The notes below the pieces were generated by a model. The model worked only from the letters and a program-made list of their open reading frames with translations, searched no databases and was not told where the DNA came from. Source: Natronohydrobacter sp. (GTDB lineage Bacteria; Pseudomonadota; Alphaproteobacteria; Rhodobacterales; Rhodobacteraceae). From it: a DNA stretch of 9,926 bases. Where the stretch lies: contig SKIM01000279.1 in NCBI GenBank assembly GCA_007116445.1, positions 1 through 9,926 of the forward strand, written 5' to 3'. Within the stretch, counting starts at the first letter, position 1. Every line of letters starts with the position of its first letter. Shown one piece after another: positions 1 to 6,899 of this stretch. Position numbers and translations under genes: made by a program.

Positions 1-554
1 CGGTCGCGCGCGAACATCTCGACATAGGCGAGCATGTGATGGCCCCATGTCACCGGCTGCGCTGTCTGCAGATGGGTGAAGCCGGGCATGACCCAATCCG
101 CGCCCGCCTCGGCCTGCGCGACAAAGGCCCGCATCAGCGCCTCAAGCCCTGCAATCGCTGCGTCGCACTGATCGCGCACCCAGAGCCGGAAATCGAGCGC
201 CACCTGATCATTGCGCGAGCGCGCCGTATGCAACCGGCCAGCCGGAGCGCCAATGATCTCGCGCAGCCGGGCCTCGACATTCATGTGGATGTCTTCCAGC
301 GCCGTGGAAAAGGTGAACTCGCCCGCCTCGATCTCGGCCAGAACCTGGCTCAGGCCGTGGTCGATCTCAGTGGCGTCGTCCGGCGTGATGATCCCGGTCG
401 CCGCCAACATCGCGGCATGCGCGCGCGAGCCCGCGATATCCTGCGGGGCCAGGCGCTTGTCGAAGCTGATCGAGGCATTGATCGCCTCCATGATCGCGTC
501 AGGGCCTGCGCTGAAGCGCCCGCCCCACATCTGGTTTGCCGCTGTCTTGTCCAT
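1..554 (-). CDS. argH: argininosuccinate lyase, N-terminal part (cut by window edge)
   Basis: Argininosuccinate lyase splits argininosuccinate into arginine and fumarate, the last step of arginine synthesis, as a cytosolic homotetramer. Visible are the first 184 codons; the C-terminal remainder (the family is about 460 residues) lies left of the window. Family marks: MWGGRF at residues 9-14, the substrate-binding stretch TARSRNDQ at 110-117, and MPGFTHLQTAQP at 156-167, which contains the Thr-His pair of the active site. The ATG at 552-554 is preceded by GGAG with normal spacing, and MDKTAANQMWGGRF is a usual N-terminus. It is transcribed away from the EAL gene, with its own promoter at 594-622. 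Nothing in the visible part looks damaged. Identity is very secure; the intactness of the missing part cannot be judged. Confidence 0.96.
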   Translation of the reverse strand, partial: MDKTAANQMWGGRFSAGPDAIMEAINASISFDKRLAPQDIAGSRAHAAMLAATGIITPDDATEIDHGLSQVLAEIEAGEFTFSTALEDIHMNVEARLREIIGAPAGRLHTARSRNDQVALDFRLWVRDQCDAAIAGLEALMRAFVAQAEAGADWVMPGFTHLQTAQPVTWGHHMLAYVEMFARD

Positions 555-593
555 GATGACCCCTCTCCGGCGCTGCCCCTGCTCGCGCTTTCG

Positions 594-622
594 CCTATAC
601 GCGCGCAGCGCGGTGATGGCAA
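594..622 (-). promoter_or_regulatory. putative sigma-70 promoter of argH
   Basis: On the minus strand TTGCCA (617-622, five of six to the -35 consensus) is followed after exactly 17 nt by TATAGG (594-599, four of six to -10). Transcription would begin near 587, giving a leader of about 33 nt before the argH ATG at 554. Spacing and position fit well; it is a pattern match only. Confidence 0.5.
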
Positions 623-685
623 TCAAGCGCGGCGGCGCAACTCGGGGTGTGAAACTACATCGTTTTTTATCTAATGCACGCCACT

Positions 686-700
686 TTAACTGGCAATTAA
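686..700. promoter_or_regulatory. CtrA-like binding box
   Basis: The sequence TTAA (686-689), seven bases, TTAA (697-700) matches the full CtrA box TTAA-N7-TTAA known from Caulobacter and other alphaproteobacteria. It ends 41 nt before the start codon of the EAL phosphodiesterase, in a locally AT-rich patch of an otherwise GC-rich intergenic region. No convincing -35/-10 pair for the EAL gene was found, which would fit a promoter dependent on an activator. Binding is inferred, not shown. Confidence 0.45.
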
Positions 701-741
701 GCGCCTTGGGCGAGTTTGGGGGAAATCATGGAGCCGAGTAG

Positions 742-1587
742 ATGCCCCCCAGCCAGTCCGACCAGTTTCCTGCGTATGATCCTGTCCATTCCTCGCCTCT
801 ATCTTCGGCTGCCGAAGAACAGCGTCTCGATACGCTGGCGATGGTGCGCGAAGCGCTTGATGAGAAGCGCAGCGTGCTTGCCTATCAGCCCGTTGTGCAG
901 GCGCGCATGTCCAAACGCGCAGCATTTTACGAAGGACTGATCCGAATCATCGACCATACTGGGCGCATCATCCCGGCAGGCGATTTCATGGACGCCGTGG
1001 AAACCAACGAACTGGGGCGGCGCATCGACTGTCTGGCGCTGGAACATGGCTTGCGGACACTGGCGGAAGAGCCGTCGATCCGGTTGTCGATCAACATGTC
1101 AGCGCGCTCGATCGGCTATCCTGCGTGGCTGTCGACCCTGGAACGTGGCCTGCGGCAGGACCAGACCATCGGCGAGCGCCTGATTCTTGAAATCACCGAA
1201 TCATCGGCCATGATCATGCCTGATCTGGTCACTGTCTTCATGCAAGACATGCAGGAACGCGGAATTTGTTTCGCGCTCGATGACTTTGGCGCCGGTTATA
1301 CGGCCTTCCGCTACCTGAAGGATTTCTATTTCGATATCGTCAAGATCGACGGCACCTTCATCCGCAATATCGGCCAGTCGCCCGACAATCAGATCATGGT
1401 TCAGGCGCTGGTCTCGATCGCACGTCATTTCGACATGTTCACCGTCGCGGAATGCGTCGAAACGGTCGAGGATGCGCGCATGCTGGTCGATATGGGCGTC
1501 GATTGCCTGCAGGGCTATTTCTTCGGCGCGCCGACAACTGAAGCTCCATGGAAGATGTCCCAGCTCAAATCCAGCATGACCGCCTGA
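742..1587 (+). CDS. stand-alone EAL-domain cyclic-di-GMP phosphodiesterase
   Basis: A 281-residue cytosolic protein that is a single EAL domain after a polar N-terminal lead of about 35 residues; no GGDEF domain, sensor domain or membrane segment is seen. EAL enzymes hydrolyse c-di-GMP to pGpG and so favour motility over attachment. Catalytic and metal positions appear kept: E64 in YEGL (EGL in place of EAL), N118 in NMSARS, E150 in LEITES, D180-D181 in DDFGAGY, K201 in VKIDG, E240 in AECVE (the family usually has AEGVE) and Q257 in LQGYFFGAP. The start ATG at 742 has GGAG at 730-733, eight nt upstream; an overlapping ATG at 728 in another frame gives no recognisable protein. It diverges from argH and has a CtrA-like box upstream. 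The domain call is secure; activity is inferred. Confidence 0.93.
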   Translation: MPPSQSDQFPAYDPVHSSPLSSAAEEQRLDTLAMVREALDEKRSVLAYQPVVQARMSKRAAFYEGLIRIIDHTGRIIPAGDFMDAVETNELGRRIDCLALEHGLRTLAEEPSIRLSINMSARSIGYPAWLSTLERGLRQDQTIGERLILEITESSAMIMPDLVTVFMQDMQERGICFALDDFGAGYTAFRYLKDFYFDIVKIDGTFIRNIGQSPDNQIMVQALVSIARHFDMFTVAECVETVEDARMLVDMGVDCLQGYFFGAPTTEAPWKMSQLKSSMTA

Positions 1588-1602
1588 CACCCGGTGTCAG
1601 GC
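1582..1602. terminator. hairpin overlapping the stop codon of the EAL gene
   Basis: A near-perfect palindrome whose arms GCCTGACACC and GGTGTCAGGC flank one base. The stop codon TGA (1585-1587) lies in the left arm. No T-run follows, so it is not a textbook intrinsic terminator; it may act as a weak terminator or 3'-end stabiliser. Confidence 0.4.
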
Positions 1603-1782
1603 TGCCCCCATCGGGTGCCCTCGCAAAGCCTGCCCTCGGAAAAGCCGAAGGTCCGCGCGGAAAACGACGCGATCTGTGGCCTCGGCGCGCTTCAGGCTTG
1701 ATTATTCGCCGCAGGCCATGTCCACTTGCATCTGCATGATACGACCACCCGTCAGAATCGACAGCAAGGAAGCAACAACACC

Positions 1783-2208
1783 ATGGCCCGGAAGATTCTT
1801 CTCCCCATCGACCTGAACGCGCCTGCCTCCTGGATCAAGCCACTGGGCGAAGCGCAGACCATGCTGGCTGGGGGCGGGGAATTGCATGTTGTCAGCGTTC
1901 TGCCCGATTTCGGCATGTCGATGGTCGGCACCTTCTTCAAGGCCGGGTTCGAGCAAACCGCGCTGCGCCATTTCGGTGATGCCTTGCGCACATGGGTGCG
2001 CCAGCATGTTCCCGGCGCGATCGAAGTGCATCCGCATGTGCTCCACGGGAATATTTACGATGAAATCCTGCGCGCGGCCGACAAGCTGGAGGTTGATGTC
2101 ATCATACTCGCTGCTCACAGACCCGAGGCGAAGGACTATCTGCTCGGTCCGAATGCCGCGCGGATCGTGCGCCATGCCAAGCAATCGGTCTATATCGTGC
2201 GCGACTGA
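1783..2208 (+). CDS. universal stress protein, UspA superfamily (UspF/G-like)
   Basis: A 141-residue single-domain universal stress protein. These are small cytosolic dimers with a Rossmann-like alpha/beta fold, induced under stress, starvation or low oxygen; many bind ATP. It begins MARKILLPIDLN, the first strand of the fold, has the family strand ELHVVSVLPDFG near residue 33, and ends with HRPEAKDYLLGPNAARIV and HAKQSVYIVRD. The HRP...YLLG-x-NAA pattern resembles enterobacterial UspF and UspG, which have GSN where this protein has GPN. I place the start at ATG 1783, with AAGGAA at 1766-1771 somewhat far upstream; an in-frame ATG at 1726 would add 19 unlike residues (MHLHDTTTRQ...). It is monocistronic and converges on the glycosyltransferase gene. 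No promoter could be assigned in the 195 nt before it. Confidence 0.88.
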   Translation: MARKILLPIDLNAPASWIKPLGEAQTMLAGGGELHVVSVLPDFGMSMVGTFFKAGFEQTALRHFGDALRTWVRQHVPGAIEVHPHVLHGNIYDEILRAADKLEVDVIILAAHRPEAKDYLLGPNAARIVRHAKQSVYIVRD

Positions 2209-2296
2209 GCTGCATTTCTCCCGGTGCAGATAGGCCCGCAGCACGTCCCCGAGACAGTCGCCCCGCCAGATCCTGTCGCTCTTCTGCGCCCGATGA

Positions 2297-3259
2297 CTAT
2301 CTGTATTCGATCAGCGCGCCAATCCGCCCTGCACGCCGATCGCGCCAGAACCGCACCAGACCTTGCAATTCAGCATGTTTGCCCAGCATCAGAACACTCG
2401 CCGCGCGCAAGGCGCGGTCAGCGCCCAGTTCCATCCGCATGAAACGCAATGTCTGTCGCGTGAGCGAAAGCGCTCCGGCCAGCGCGACAAGCCAAAACAG
2501 CGGGAACCAGACCACCAGCCCCAATAGCGCGAGCAGCGGCAACACGCCCCCCCAGGCCACTGCCCGAACACGCTGCGCGCGCCCGAGGGTGCCATGACGC
2601 TGCCCGAGCGCACCGTAACTGTAGCCCGCACGCAGCATGCGGCGCCACCACGGCGCAAAGCTCAGCAGCCGCGCATCATGCTCGGTCATCGCTCCGTCAA
2701 TGCGCCAGGTCTGCCAGCCCGCCGCCTGCATACGCAGGCAGAAATCGTCATCCTCGCCCGCGATCAGAGTCTCATCATAGCCGCCAAGTTCAACCATGGC
2801 GGTGGTGCGCACAAGCACGCATCCGGCGCTGAGCGCATCCGGCCCCGGCGGCTTGTCCCATTCCCAATCGGTCAAGAAATTATAGACTGACGCATCGGGC
2901 CGCGCTTCGAATTGCCGACCGAAAACCAGCCCGGCCTGCGGGTGCTCGCGGATGAAGTCCAACGCTTGCGCGGGCCAATCCGGCTGCAGGATGCAATCAC
3001 CATCCACGAAATGCACGAATTCCGCGCGATCAGGGCCAAGTGCGGCAAACCCGGCATTGCGCGCGCGCGCTGCCGTGAAAGGCTGCGCCGGATCCAGTTC
3101 GCACACAAGGACATCAAGCCCTCGCGCTTGCGCCACGCTGTCGTCCTGCGACCCACTGTCGACATAAACGACGCGACGCGCGACCGCTTTGGCGGCACGC
3201 AGTGCCGCGCCCAGGCGCAGCCCTTCATTTCGTCCGATGACGACCACATCCATAGGCAC
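2297..3259 (-). CDS. family-2 glycosyltransferase with C-terminal membrane segment
   Basis: A 320-residue GT-A fold glycosyltransferase that probably moves a sugar from a nucleotide-sugar donor to a cell-surface glycan or lipid; donor and acceptor cannot be told from sequence. In order: VVVIGRNEG at residues 5-13 (first strand and nucleotide-binding loop), DSGSQDDSV at 34-42, the metal-binding DGD at 86-88, AGCVLVRTTAM near 145, and the acceptor-side GEDDDFCLRM at 168-177. A hydrophobic stretch at about 236-265 is likely one long or two short membrane segments, so the enzyme sits on the inner face of the inner membrane. I take GTG at 3257-3259 as start; ATG at 3251-3253 two codons later is equally possible, and neither has a clear Shine-Dalgarno. 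It follows the 60-residue gene by 63 nt on the same strand, perhaps co-transcribed. Confidence 0.88.
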   Translation of the reverse strand: MPMDVVVIGRNEGLRLGAALRAAKAVARRVVYVDSGSQDDSVAQARGLDVLVCELDPAQPFTAARARNAGFAALGPDRAEFVHFVDGDCILQPDWPAQALDFIREHPQAGLVFGRQFEARPDASVYNFLTDWEWDKPPGPDALSAGCVLVRTTAMVELGGYDETLIAGEDDDFCLRMQAAGWQTWRIDGAMTEHDARLLSFAPWWRRMLRAGYSYGALGQRHGTLGRAQRVRAVAWGGVLPLLALLGLVVWFPLFWLVALAGALSLTRQTLRFMRMELGADRALRAASVLMLGKHAELQGLVRFWRDRRAGRIGALIEYR

Positions 3260-3322
3260 CAGATCACTTTCGCAAAACTCACACCCTGGGTGCCTTAACA
3301 GATTTCAAGAGAAGTTACAGCC

Positions 3323-3505
3323 TCAAGCGCTCACCCCGCGCGCAATCCGCGCATAGGCCTTCAGCCGGTCGCCACGTCGGCGTTGCAGGCGCAGCATCAA
3401 TATCTTGCTTGGCTGCCCCGGCATGGCTGCGCGCTCAAGCCGCAAGAAGCGCATCAGCCGCTCGCTTGGCGCGGCTCTGGGATGATCGATCAGGTGACGT
3501 GTCAT
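3323..3505 (-). CDS. small basic hypothetical protein, 60 residues
   Basis: A short gene of unknown function. It starts MTRHLIDHPRAAPSERLMRF and ends ARIARGVSA. It is rich in arginine and almost lacks acidic residues, so it is strongly basic, with no signal peptide or membrane segment. The case for a real gene: GGGAGGA ends 7 nt before the ATG at 3503-3505; a promoter-like pair lies just upstream (3536-3564); and the frame fills the gap between glycosyltransferase and leuB without touching either. A basic peptide of this kind might bind RNA, DNA or an acidic partner, but I do not recognise a family. The minus-strand frame stays open much further upstream, across leuB, but that part is only the antisense of leuB. 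Confidence 0.6.
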   Translation of the reverse strand: MTRHLIDHPRAAPSERLMRFLRLERAAMPGQPSKILMLRLQRRRGDRLKAYARIARGVSA

Positions 3506-3535
3506 GGCAAATCCTCCCGTATTTGACAGGCTTTC

Positions 3536-3564
3536 TCTATACCACAGCGGCCTGTAATCACCAA
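3536..3564 (-). promoter_or_regulatory. putative promoter of the small basic protein gene
   Basis: On the minus strand TTGGTG (3559-3564) and TATAGA (3536-3541) are separated by exactly 17 nt. A transcript from near 3529 would have a leader of about 24 nt carrying the GGGAGGA ribosome-binding site. It probably also serves the downstream glycosyltransferase. Confidence 0.45.
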
Positions 3565-3580
3565 ACCGCCCCGGCTCCGC

Positions 3581-3609
3581 TTGACGGAAATTTGTCGAAG
3601 GTCTAGCGA
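3581..3609 (+). promoter_or_regulatory. possible promoter of leuB
   Basis: TTGACG (3581-3586, five of six to consensus) is followed after 17 nt by TAGCGA (3604-3609), a poor -10. The implied start near 3616 leaves a leader of about 22 nt. The strong -35 and good geometry support it; the weak -10 argues for caution. No leucine-rich leader peptide or attenuator is visible. Confidence 0.35.
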
Positions 3610-3637
3610 GTGGTCCAACCAAGAGAGAGGACAGACC

Positions 3638-4741
3638 ATGACCACCCCTTCCCTGCTCATCCTGCCCGGCGACGGCATCGGCCCCGAAGTCATGGCCGAA
3701 GTGCGCCGCATCATCGACTGGTTCGGCGCCAAGCGCGGTCTGCAGTTCGACGTGAGCGAGGATCTGGTCGGCGGCTGCGCCTATGACAAACATGGCACAC
3801 CGCTGCATGACGACACGATGGCGAAAGCGCAGGAGGTCGATGCGGTTCTTCTGGGTGCTGTGGGCGGCCCACAATATGACAATCTCGATTTCAGCGTGAA
3901 GCCCGAACGCGGGCTTTTGCGCCTGCGCAAGGAAATGGACCTGTTTTCCAACCTGCGCCCGGCGCAATGTTTCGACGCGCTGTCGGATTTTTCCTCGCTC
4001 AAGAAAGACGTGGTGGCCGGGCTCGACATCATGATCGTGCGCGAACTGACCTCGGGCGTCTATTTCGGCGAGCCGCGCGGCATCTTCACCGAAGGCAATG
4101 AGCGCGTCGGCATCAACACCCAGCGCTATACCGAGTCGGAAATCGCCCGTGTCGCGCGCTCGGCCTTCGAGCTGGCGATGAAGCGCGACAAGAAACTGTG
4201 TTCGATGGAAAAAGCCAATGTGATGGAATCGGGCATCCTGTGGCGCGAGGTCGTGACCGAAGTGGGTCGCGACTACCCCGAGGTTGAGCTGAGCCACATG
4301 TATGCCGATGCGGGCGCGATGCAGCTGACCCGCTGGCCCAAGCAATTCGACGTGATCGTGACCGACAACCTGTTCGGCGACCTTCTGTCCGATCTTGCCG
4401 CCATGTTGACGGGCAGCCTGGGGATGCTGCCGTCGGCAAGCCTCGGCGCGCCGATGGAAAACGGGCGCCCGAAAGCGCTTTACGAGCCCGTCCACGGCTC
4501 CGCCCCCGATATCGCGGGCCAGGGCAAGGCCAACCCGATTGCCTGTATCCTCAGCTTTGCAATGGCGCTGCGCTACAGTTTCGATCAGGGCACAGAGGCG
4601 GCACGCCTGGAAGCCGCAATCGAAAAAGTGCTGGCGGACGGTTTGCGGACGGCCGATCTGATGGGCCCTGAAGGCGGCATTCCGGTGTCGACTTCGGGCA
4701 TGGGCGACGCGATTCTGGGTGCTCTGGACGCCAGCCTCTGA
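3638..4741 (+). CDS. leuB: 3-isopropylmalate dehydrogenase
   Basis: LeuB oxidises and decarboxylates 3-isopropylmalate to 2-oxoisocaproate with NAD+, the third step of leucine synthesis; it is a cytosolic homodimer. The 367 residues match the family length. Visible marks: LPGDGIGPEV at 9-18; substrate-binding arginines in ERGLLRLRKEMDLFSNLRP (90-108) and VREL (134-137); Y142 in SGVYFGEPRG; K192 in MEKANVMES; D224 in MYADAGAMQL; the metal-binding aspartates D248 and D252 in TDNLFGDLLSD; and the NAD-binding GSAPDIAGQGKANP at 287-300. YADAGAMQL, where many bacteria have YVDNAAMQL, is typical of Rhodobacter relatives. The ATG at 3638 has AGAGG at 3626-3630. It stands alone, divergent from the small basic protein gene, without leuA, leuC or leuD beside it, and ends in a strong terminator. 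Confidence 0.97.
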   Translation: MTTPSLLILPGDGIGPEVMAEVRRIIDWFGAKRGLQFDVSEDLVGGCAYDKHGTPLHDDTMAKAQEVDAVLLGAVGGPQYDNLDFSVKPERGLLRLRKEMDLFSNLRPAQCFDALSDFSSLKKDVVAGLDIMIVRELTSGVYFGEPRGIFTEGNERVGINTQRYTESEIARVARSAFELAMKRDKKLCSMEKANVMESGILWREVVTEVGRDYPEVELSHMYADAGAMQLTRWPKQFDVIVTDNLFGDLLSDLAAMLTGSLGMLPSASLGAPMENGRPKALYEPVHGSAPDIAGQGKANPIACILSFAMALRYSFDQGTEAARLEAAIEKVLADGLRTADLMGPEGGIPVSTSGMGDAILGALDASL

Positions 4742-4749
4742 AGAGCTTG

Positions 4750-4786
4750 GTGCAACGCAGGGTGAGGATGCCTTGCGTTGCACTTT
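4750..4786 (+). terminator. intrinsic terminator of leuB
   Basis: Nine nt after the leuB stop, GTGCAACGCA (4750-4759) pairs perfectly with TGCGTTGCAC (4774-4783). The stem extends inward by about three pairs including one G-U, giving roughly 13 bp with an eight-base loop, followed by a short TTT (4784-4786). The long stem makes it convincing although the T-run is short. Confidence 0.75.
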
Positions 4787-4897
4787 GCAGCTATGATGTG
4801 CATCGCGCCTCTGGTTGAGGTTTACCGCTTGTGCTTGTGACAGTCGCGGTCGCATAGTGCTGTTCGTGACACGGGTGGGGCTCCAGAGGACAGCGAC

Positions 4898-5788
4898 ATG
4901 TCATTACCACGAAAGACCCGGATCGCGGCGCGGCTGGGACGGCTTTACCCGCTGATGTCAGGCTGCGGGACGATTGCGAATTCGTCCTTTTTGCGGCGCT
5001 TTGATCCAGACAGCCCCATGGATGTCACAGTCGAAGTGGCAGGTGGCAAGGCGCGCATCCCCACGCATGACTATGTGGGACGCGCGATGCTCTATATGGG
5101 TGAGCTTGATCGCAAGATTGCGCAGATCATCGACCGTGTAGTCGAACCCGGGGATGTCGCGCTCGATATCGGGGCGAATCTTGGGCTGGTCAGTCTGCGT
5201 CTGGCGCACCGGGTCGGCCCTCGCGGCGCGGTCCATGCATTCGAGCCCAATCCCGCGCTTGCGCCCTATCTGGCACAAACATGTGCGATGAACCCGACGC
5301 TCCAGCTTCATCATCACAAGATGGCACTGGGTGCGGAGGCGTCTGAGATGTCGCTGCATGTGCCGCCAAGCAATGCCGGCGCTGCCTCACTGCGGCCTGC
5401 GGCCGAAGGTCTGGGCGGTCAAGTCGTTCAGGTTCCGGTTGTGACATTGGCCGAATTCGTGGTGGAGGCGGGCCTGACGCGCATTGATTTCGCCAAGATT
5501 GATGTCGAGGGCTTCGAGGCCGAAGTGATGCGCGGCGCGGCCAGCCTGCCGACCCAGAACTTGCCGAATGTCATCGTGTTTGAGGAAAATACCCCGCGCG
5601 TGGCCGGGATCGCCCCCCCGGCGCTGGAAATCGCGCAAGAGCTTGGATATGAGCTATTCGCAATCGCGCGATCGGCCTTTCGGCTGCGACTGCGCGCGCG
5701 CGCCGCACCCGATTTCCTGCAAGCCCATGACTATCTCGCCCTGTCGCCGCATATGGACCCGGCGCGACGCGCAAGGTTGCAGGTCTAG
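4898..5788 (+). CDS. FkbM-family SAM-dependent methyltransferase
   Basis: A 296-residue class I methyltransferase. FkbM enzymes O-methylate sugars, glycolipids or polyketides; the substrate here is unknown. The SAM-binding motif I reads VALDIGANLG (87-96), followed by the acidic strand end HAFEPNP (113-119) and the FkbM signature FAKIDVEGFEAEVMRGA (198-214). A basic N-terminal region (residues 1-35) precedes the fold; no signal peptide or membrane segment is clear. The ATG at 4898 follows AGAGGA (4885-4890) at a spacing of seven. It is monocistronic between the leuB terminator and the convergent lacI-type gene, whose stop lies 15 nt away. With the glycosyltransferase on the other side of leuB it suggests a glycan-decorating function, but the two are not in one operon. 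Confidence 0.9.
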   Translation: MSLPRKTRIAARLGRLYPLMSGCGTIANSSFLRRFDPDSPMDVTVEVAGGKARIPTHDYVGRAMLYMGELDRKIAQIIDRVVEPGDVALDIGANLGLVSLRLAHRVGPRGAVHAFEPNPALAPYLAQTCAMNPTLQLHHHKMALGAEASEMSLHVPPSNAGAASLRPAAEGLGGQVVQVPVVTLAEFVVEAGLTRIDFAKIDVEGFEAEVMRGAASLPTQNLPNVIVFEENTPRVAGIAPPALEIAQELGYELFAIARSAFRLRLRARAAPDFLQAHDYLALSPHMDPARRARLQV

Positions 5789-5803
5789 AGCGGATTAGAC
5801 ATC

Positions 5804-6817
5804 TCAGCGCCCGGAGGGCGTATCGAGCTGCCGCATCGGCGATGCAAATGGGGCGCTGATCTCGTGCAGCACGGCGCGCGCCAGAAAAGCCCCGGCCTTG
5901 CGGACGTCTTCATGTTCTATCCTGAGCCCAGCGCAGATGACATCGAGTATGGGAAAAGTTTCTTTTGCGAAAATGTCGATGTCCTCACCGATGACCATGC
6001 CAGCTTCGAGACAGCCCCTGATTACTGCCAGCGCAGCATTGGGCGATGCCACCACGACCCCGTCGGGGCGCGGCTGCGTGAGCAGACTCCCGCGCATGAT
6101 CGCTTCGATCTGCGCGCGCGGTGAGTCACTGGTCAGGCCATCGGGTTCCAGCACATGCACCCCATGCTGGGACGCGGCGGACTGTGCTGCTTCGCGCATT
6201 TCACTGCCATAGGTTTGTGATTGCGGCGGTGCGACCATGACGATCCTGCGCCGCCCATGCGCAGCAAGGAAACTCACAGCCCGGCGGCCGAAACCGGCAT
6301 TGTCATAATCAAACCATGCATGCTCCGCGTGCCAGTCCGAGCGCCCGTGCGTGGCGAATGGAAAGCCTTTCTCGCGCAGATAGGCGACACGCTGGTCGCG
6401 CGGCTGAACCCGGTTGAAGATCACGGCATCCGCAGAGCGCGTCTCGACAACATAACGCACCGGATCGAGCAAGCTCTGGCCCGGCATTTCCGGCACAACG
6501 ACCAGATGGTAGCGCGTGCCACTCAACGCACCGGCTATCGCTGCGACAAAGCGCGACGTCGTGTTCAACGCGTCCTCTTCCATGGGCAGGATCAGTGCGA
6601 TGACATTGGTGCGCCCAGTGCGCAGCCGCACCCCGGCACGGTCCGGGACATATCCCAGATCGGAGGCCGCCCTGCGCACCAGCTGCTTGGTCTCGGCGCT
6701 GATATCGGGGGCATCCCCCAGCGCCCGCGACACGGTCGTGACAGCAAGGCCACAGTGCTGCGCAATCGTGCGCAGCGTCGGGCGTTTCTTCTGATCGCGC
6801 ATGAGATCGGAGGTCAT
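5804..6817 (-). CDS. LacI-family transcriptional repressor, probably of beta-glucoside use
   Basis: A 337-residue LacI/GalR regulator. The N-terminal helix-turn-helix spans about residues 13-33 (PTLRTIAQHCGLAVTTVSRA) and the hinge region about 58-70 (VPDRAGVRLRTGRTN), with L65 placed to insert into a central CpG step. The rest is a periplasmic-binding-protein-like sugar-sensing domain, with ALILPMEEDA at its first strand and a DYDNAGFGRRAV segment near residue 169. It diverges from the GH1 beta-glucosidase, and the shared gap holds two palindromes with central CpG, so it most likely represses that gene and perhaps itself until a beta-glucoside or its product binds. The ATG at 6817 has GAGG four nt upstream; ATG 6802 is an alternative without a ribosome-binding site. 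Length and domains are complete. It resembles regulators near alpha-glucoside (agl) transport genes in relatives, but I do not assign that name. Confidence 0.92.
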   Translation of the reverse strand: MTSDLMRDQKKRPTLRTIAQHCGLAVTTVSRALGDAPDISAETKQLVRRAASDLGYVPDRAGVRLRTGRTNVIALILPMEEDALNTTSRFVAAIAGALSGTRYHLVVVPEMPGQSLLDPVRYVVETRSADAVIFNRVQPRDQRVAYLREKGFPFATHGRSDWHAEHAWFDYDNAGFGRRAVSFLAAHGRRRIVMVAPPQSQTYGSEMREAAQSAASQHGVHVLEPDGLTSDSPRAQIEAIMRGSLLTQPRPDGVVVASPNAALAVIRGCLEAGMVIGEDIDIFAKETFPILDVICAGLRIEHEDVRKAGAFLARAVLHEISAPFASPMRQLDTPSGR

Positions 6818-6856
6818 GCAACCTCATAACACGAAGTTCGCATGTCACAAATCCTC

Positions 6857-6886
6857 TTGACCGGGCGATCTGTAACGTTTTAGGTC
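6857..6886 (+). promoter_or_regulatory. possible promoter of the beta-glucosidase gene
   Basis: TTGACC (6857-6862, five of six to -35) is followed after 18 nt by TAGGTC (6881-6886), a weak -10. The left operator (6871-6882) lies between and partly over these elements and the right operator lies just downstream, the arrangement expected of a repressed promoter. The -10 assignment is weak. Confidence 0.35.
6871..6882. promoter_or_regulatory. LacI-type operator, imperfect copy
   Basis: TGTAACGTTTTA matches the perfect palindrome at 6900-6911 in 10 of 12 positions, including the left half and the central CG. It lies inside the putative beta-glucosidase promoter. The two sites are 29 bp apart centre to centre, close to three helical turns, which could allow side-by-side binding by dimers. 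Confidence 0.6.
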
Positions 6887-6899
6887 TGCGATATCGGCC

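Noticed and set aside
36..741. Plus-strand open frames opposite argH
   Set aside because: They are antisense shadows of argH, arginine- and proline-rich without domains; the minus-strand argH reading explains the sequence.
1698..1711. TTGAT at 1698 as an FNR/FnrL box before the universal stress protein gene
   Set aside because: Only the left half is present; the ATCAA half-site at the required spacing is missing.
3523..3543. TTGACA (3523-3528) followed by TATACC (3538-3543) as a leuB promoter
   Set aside because: The spacer is only nine nt, far too short for sigma-70; the TATA part is better explained as the -10 of the opposite-strand promoter.
3506..4855. Long minus-strand open frame across leuB, continuous with the small basic protein gene
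   Set aside because: It is the antisense of a fully conserved leuB, has no domain sense, and the well-placed ribosome-binding site belongs to the internal ATG at 3505; only 3323-3505 is kept as a gene.
5783..5820. Short inverted repeats (GTCTA/TAGAC, and CGCCC-GGA-GGGCG) between the FkbM and LacI-family genes as a bidirectional terminator
   Set aside because: Stems are only 5 bp, no T-run follows, and the second lies inside the coding end of the LacI-family gene.
5804..6817. Naming the LacI-family regulator aglR
   Set aside because: The neighbour is a beta-glucosidase and no alpha-glucoside transport or alpha-glucosidase gene is in the window, so the specific name is not supported.
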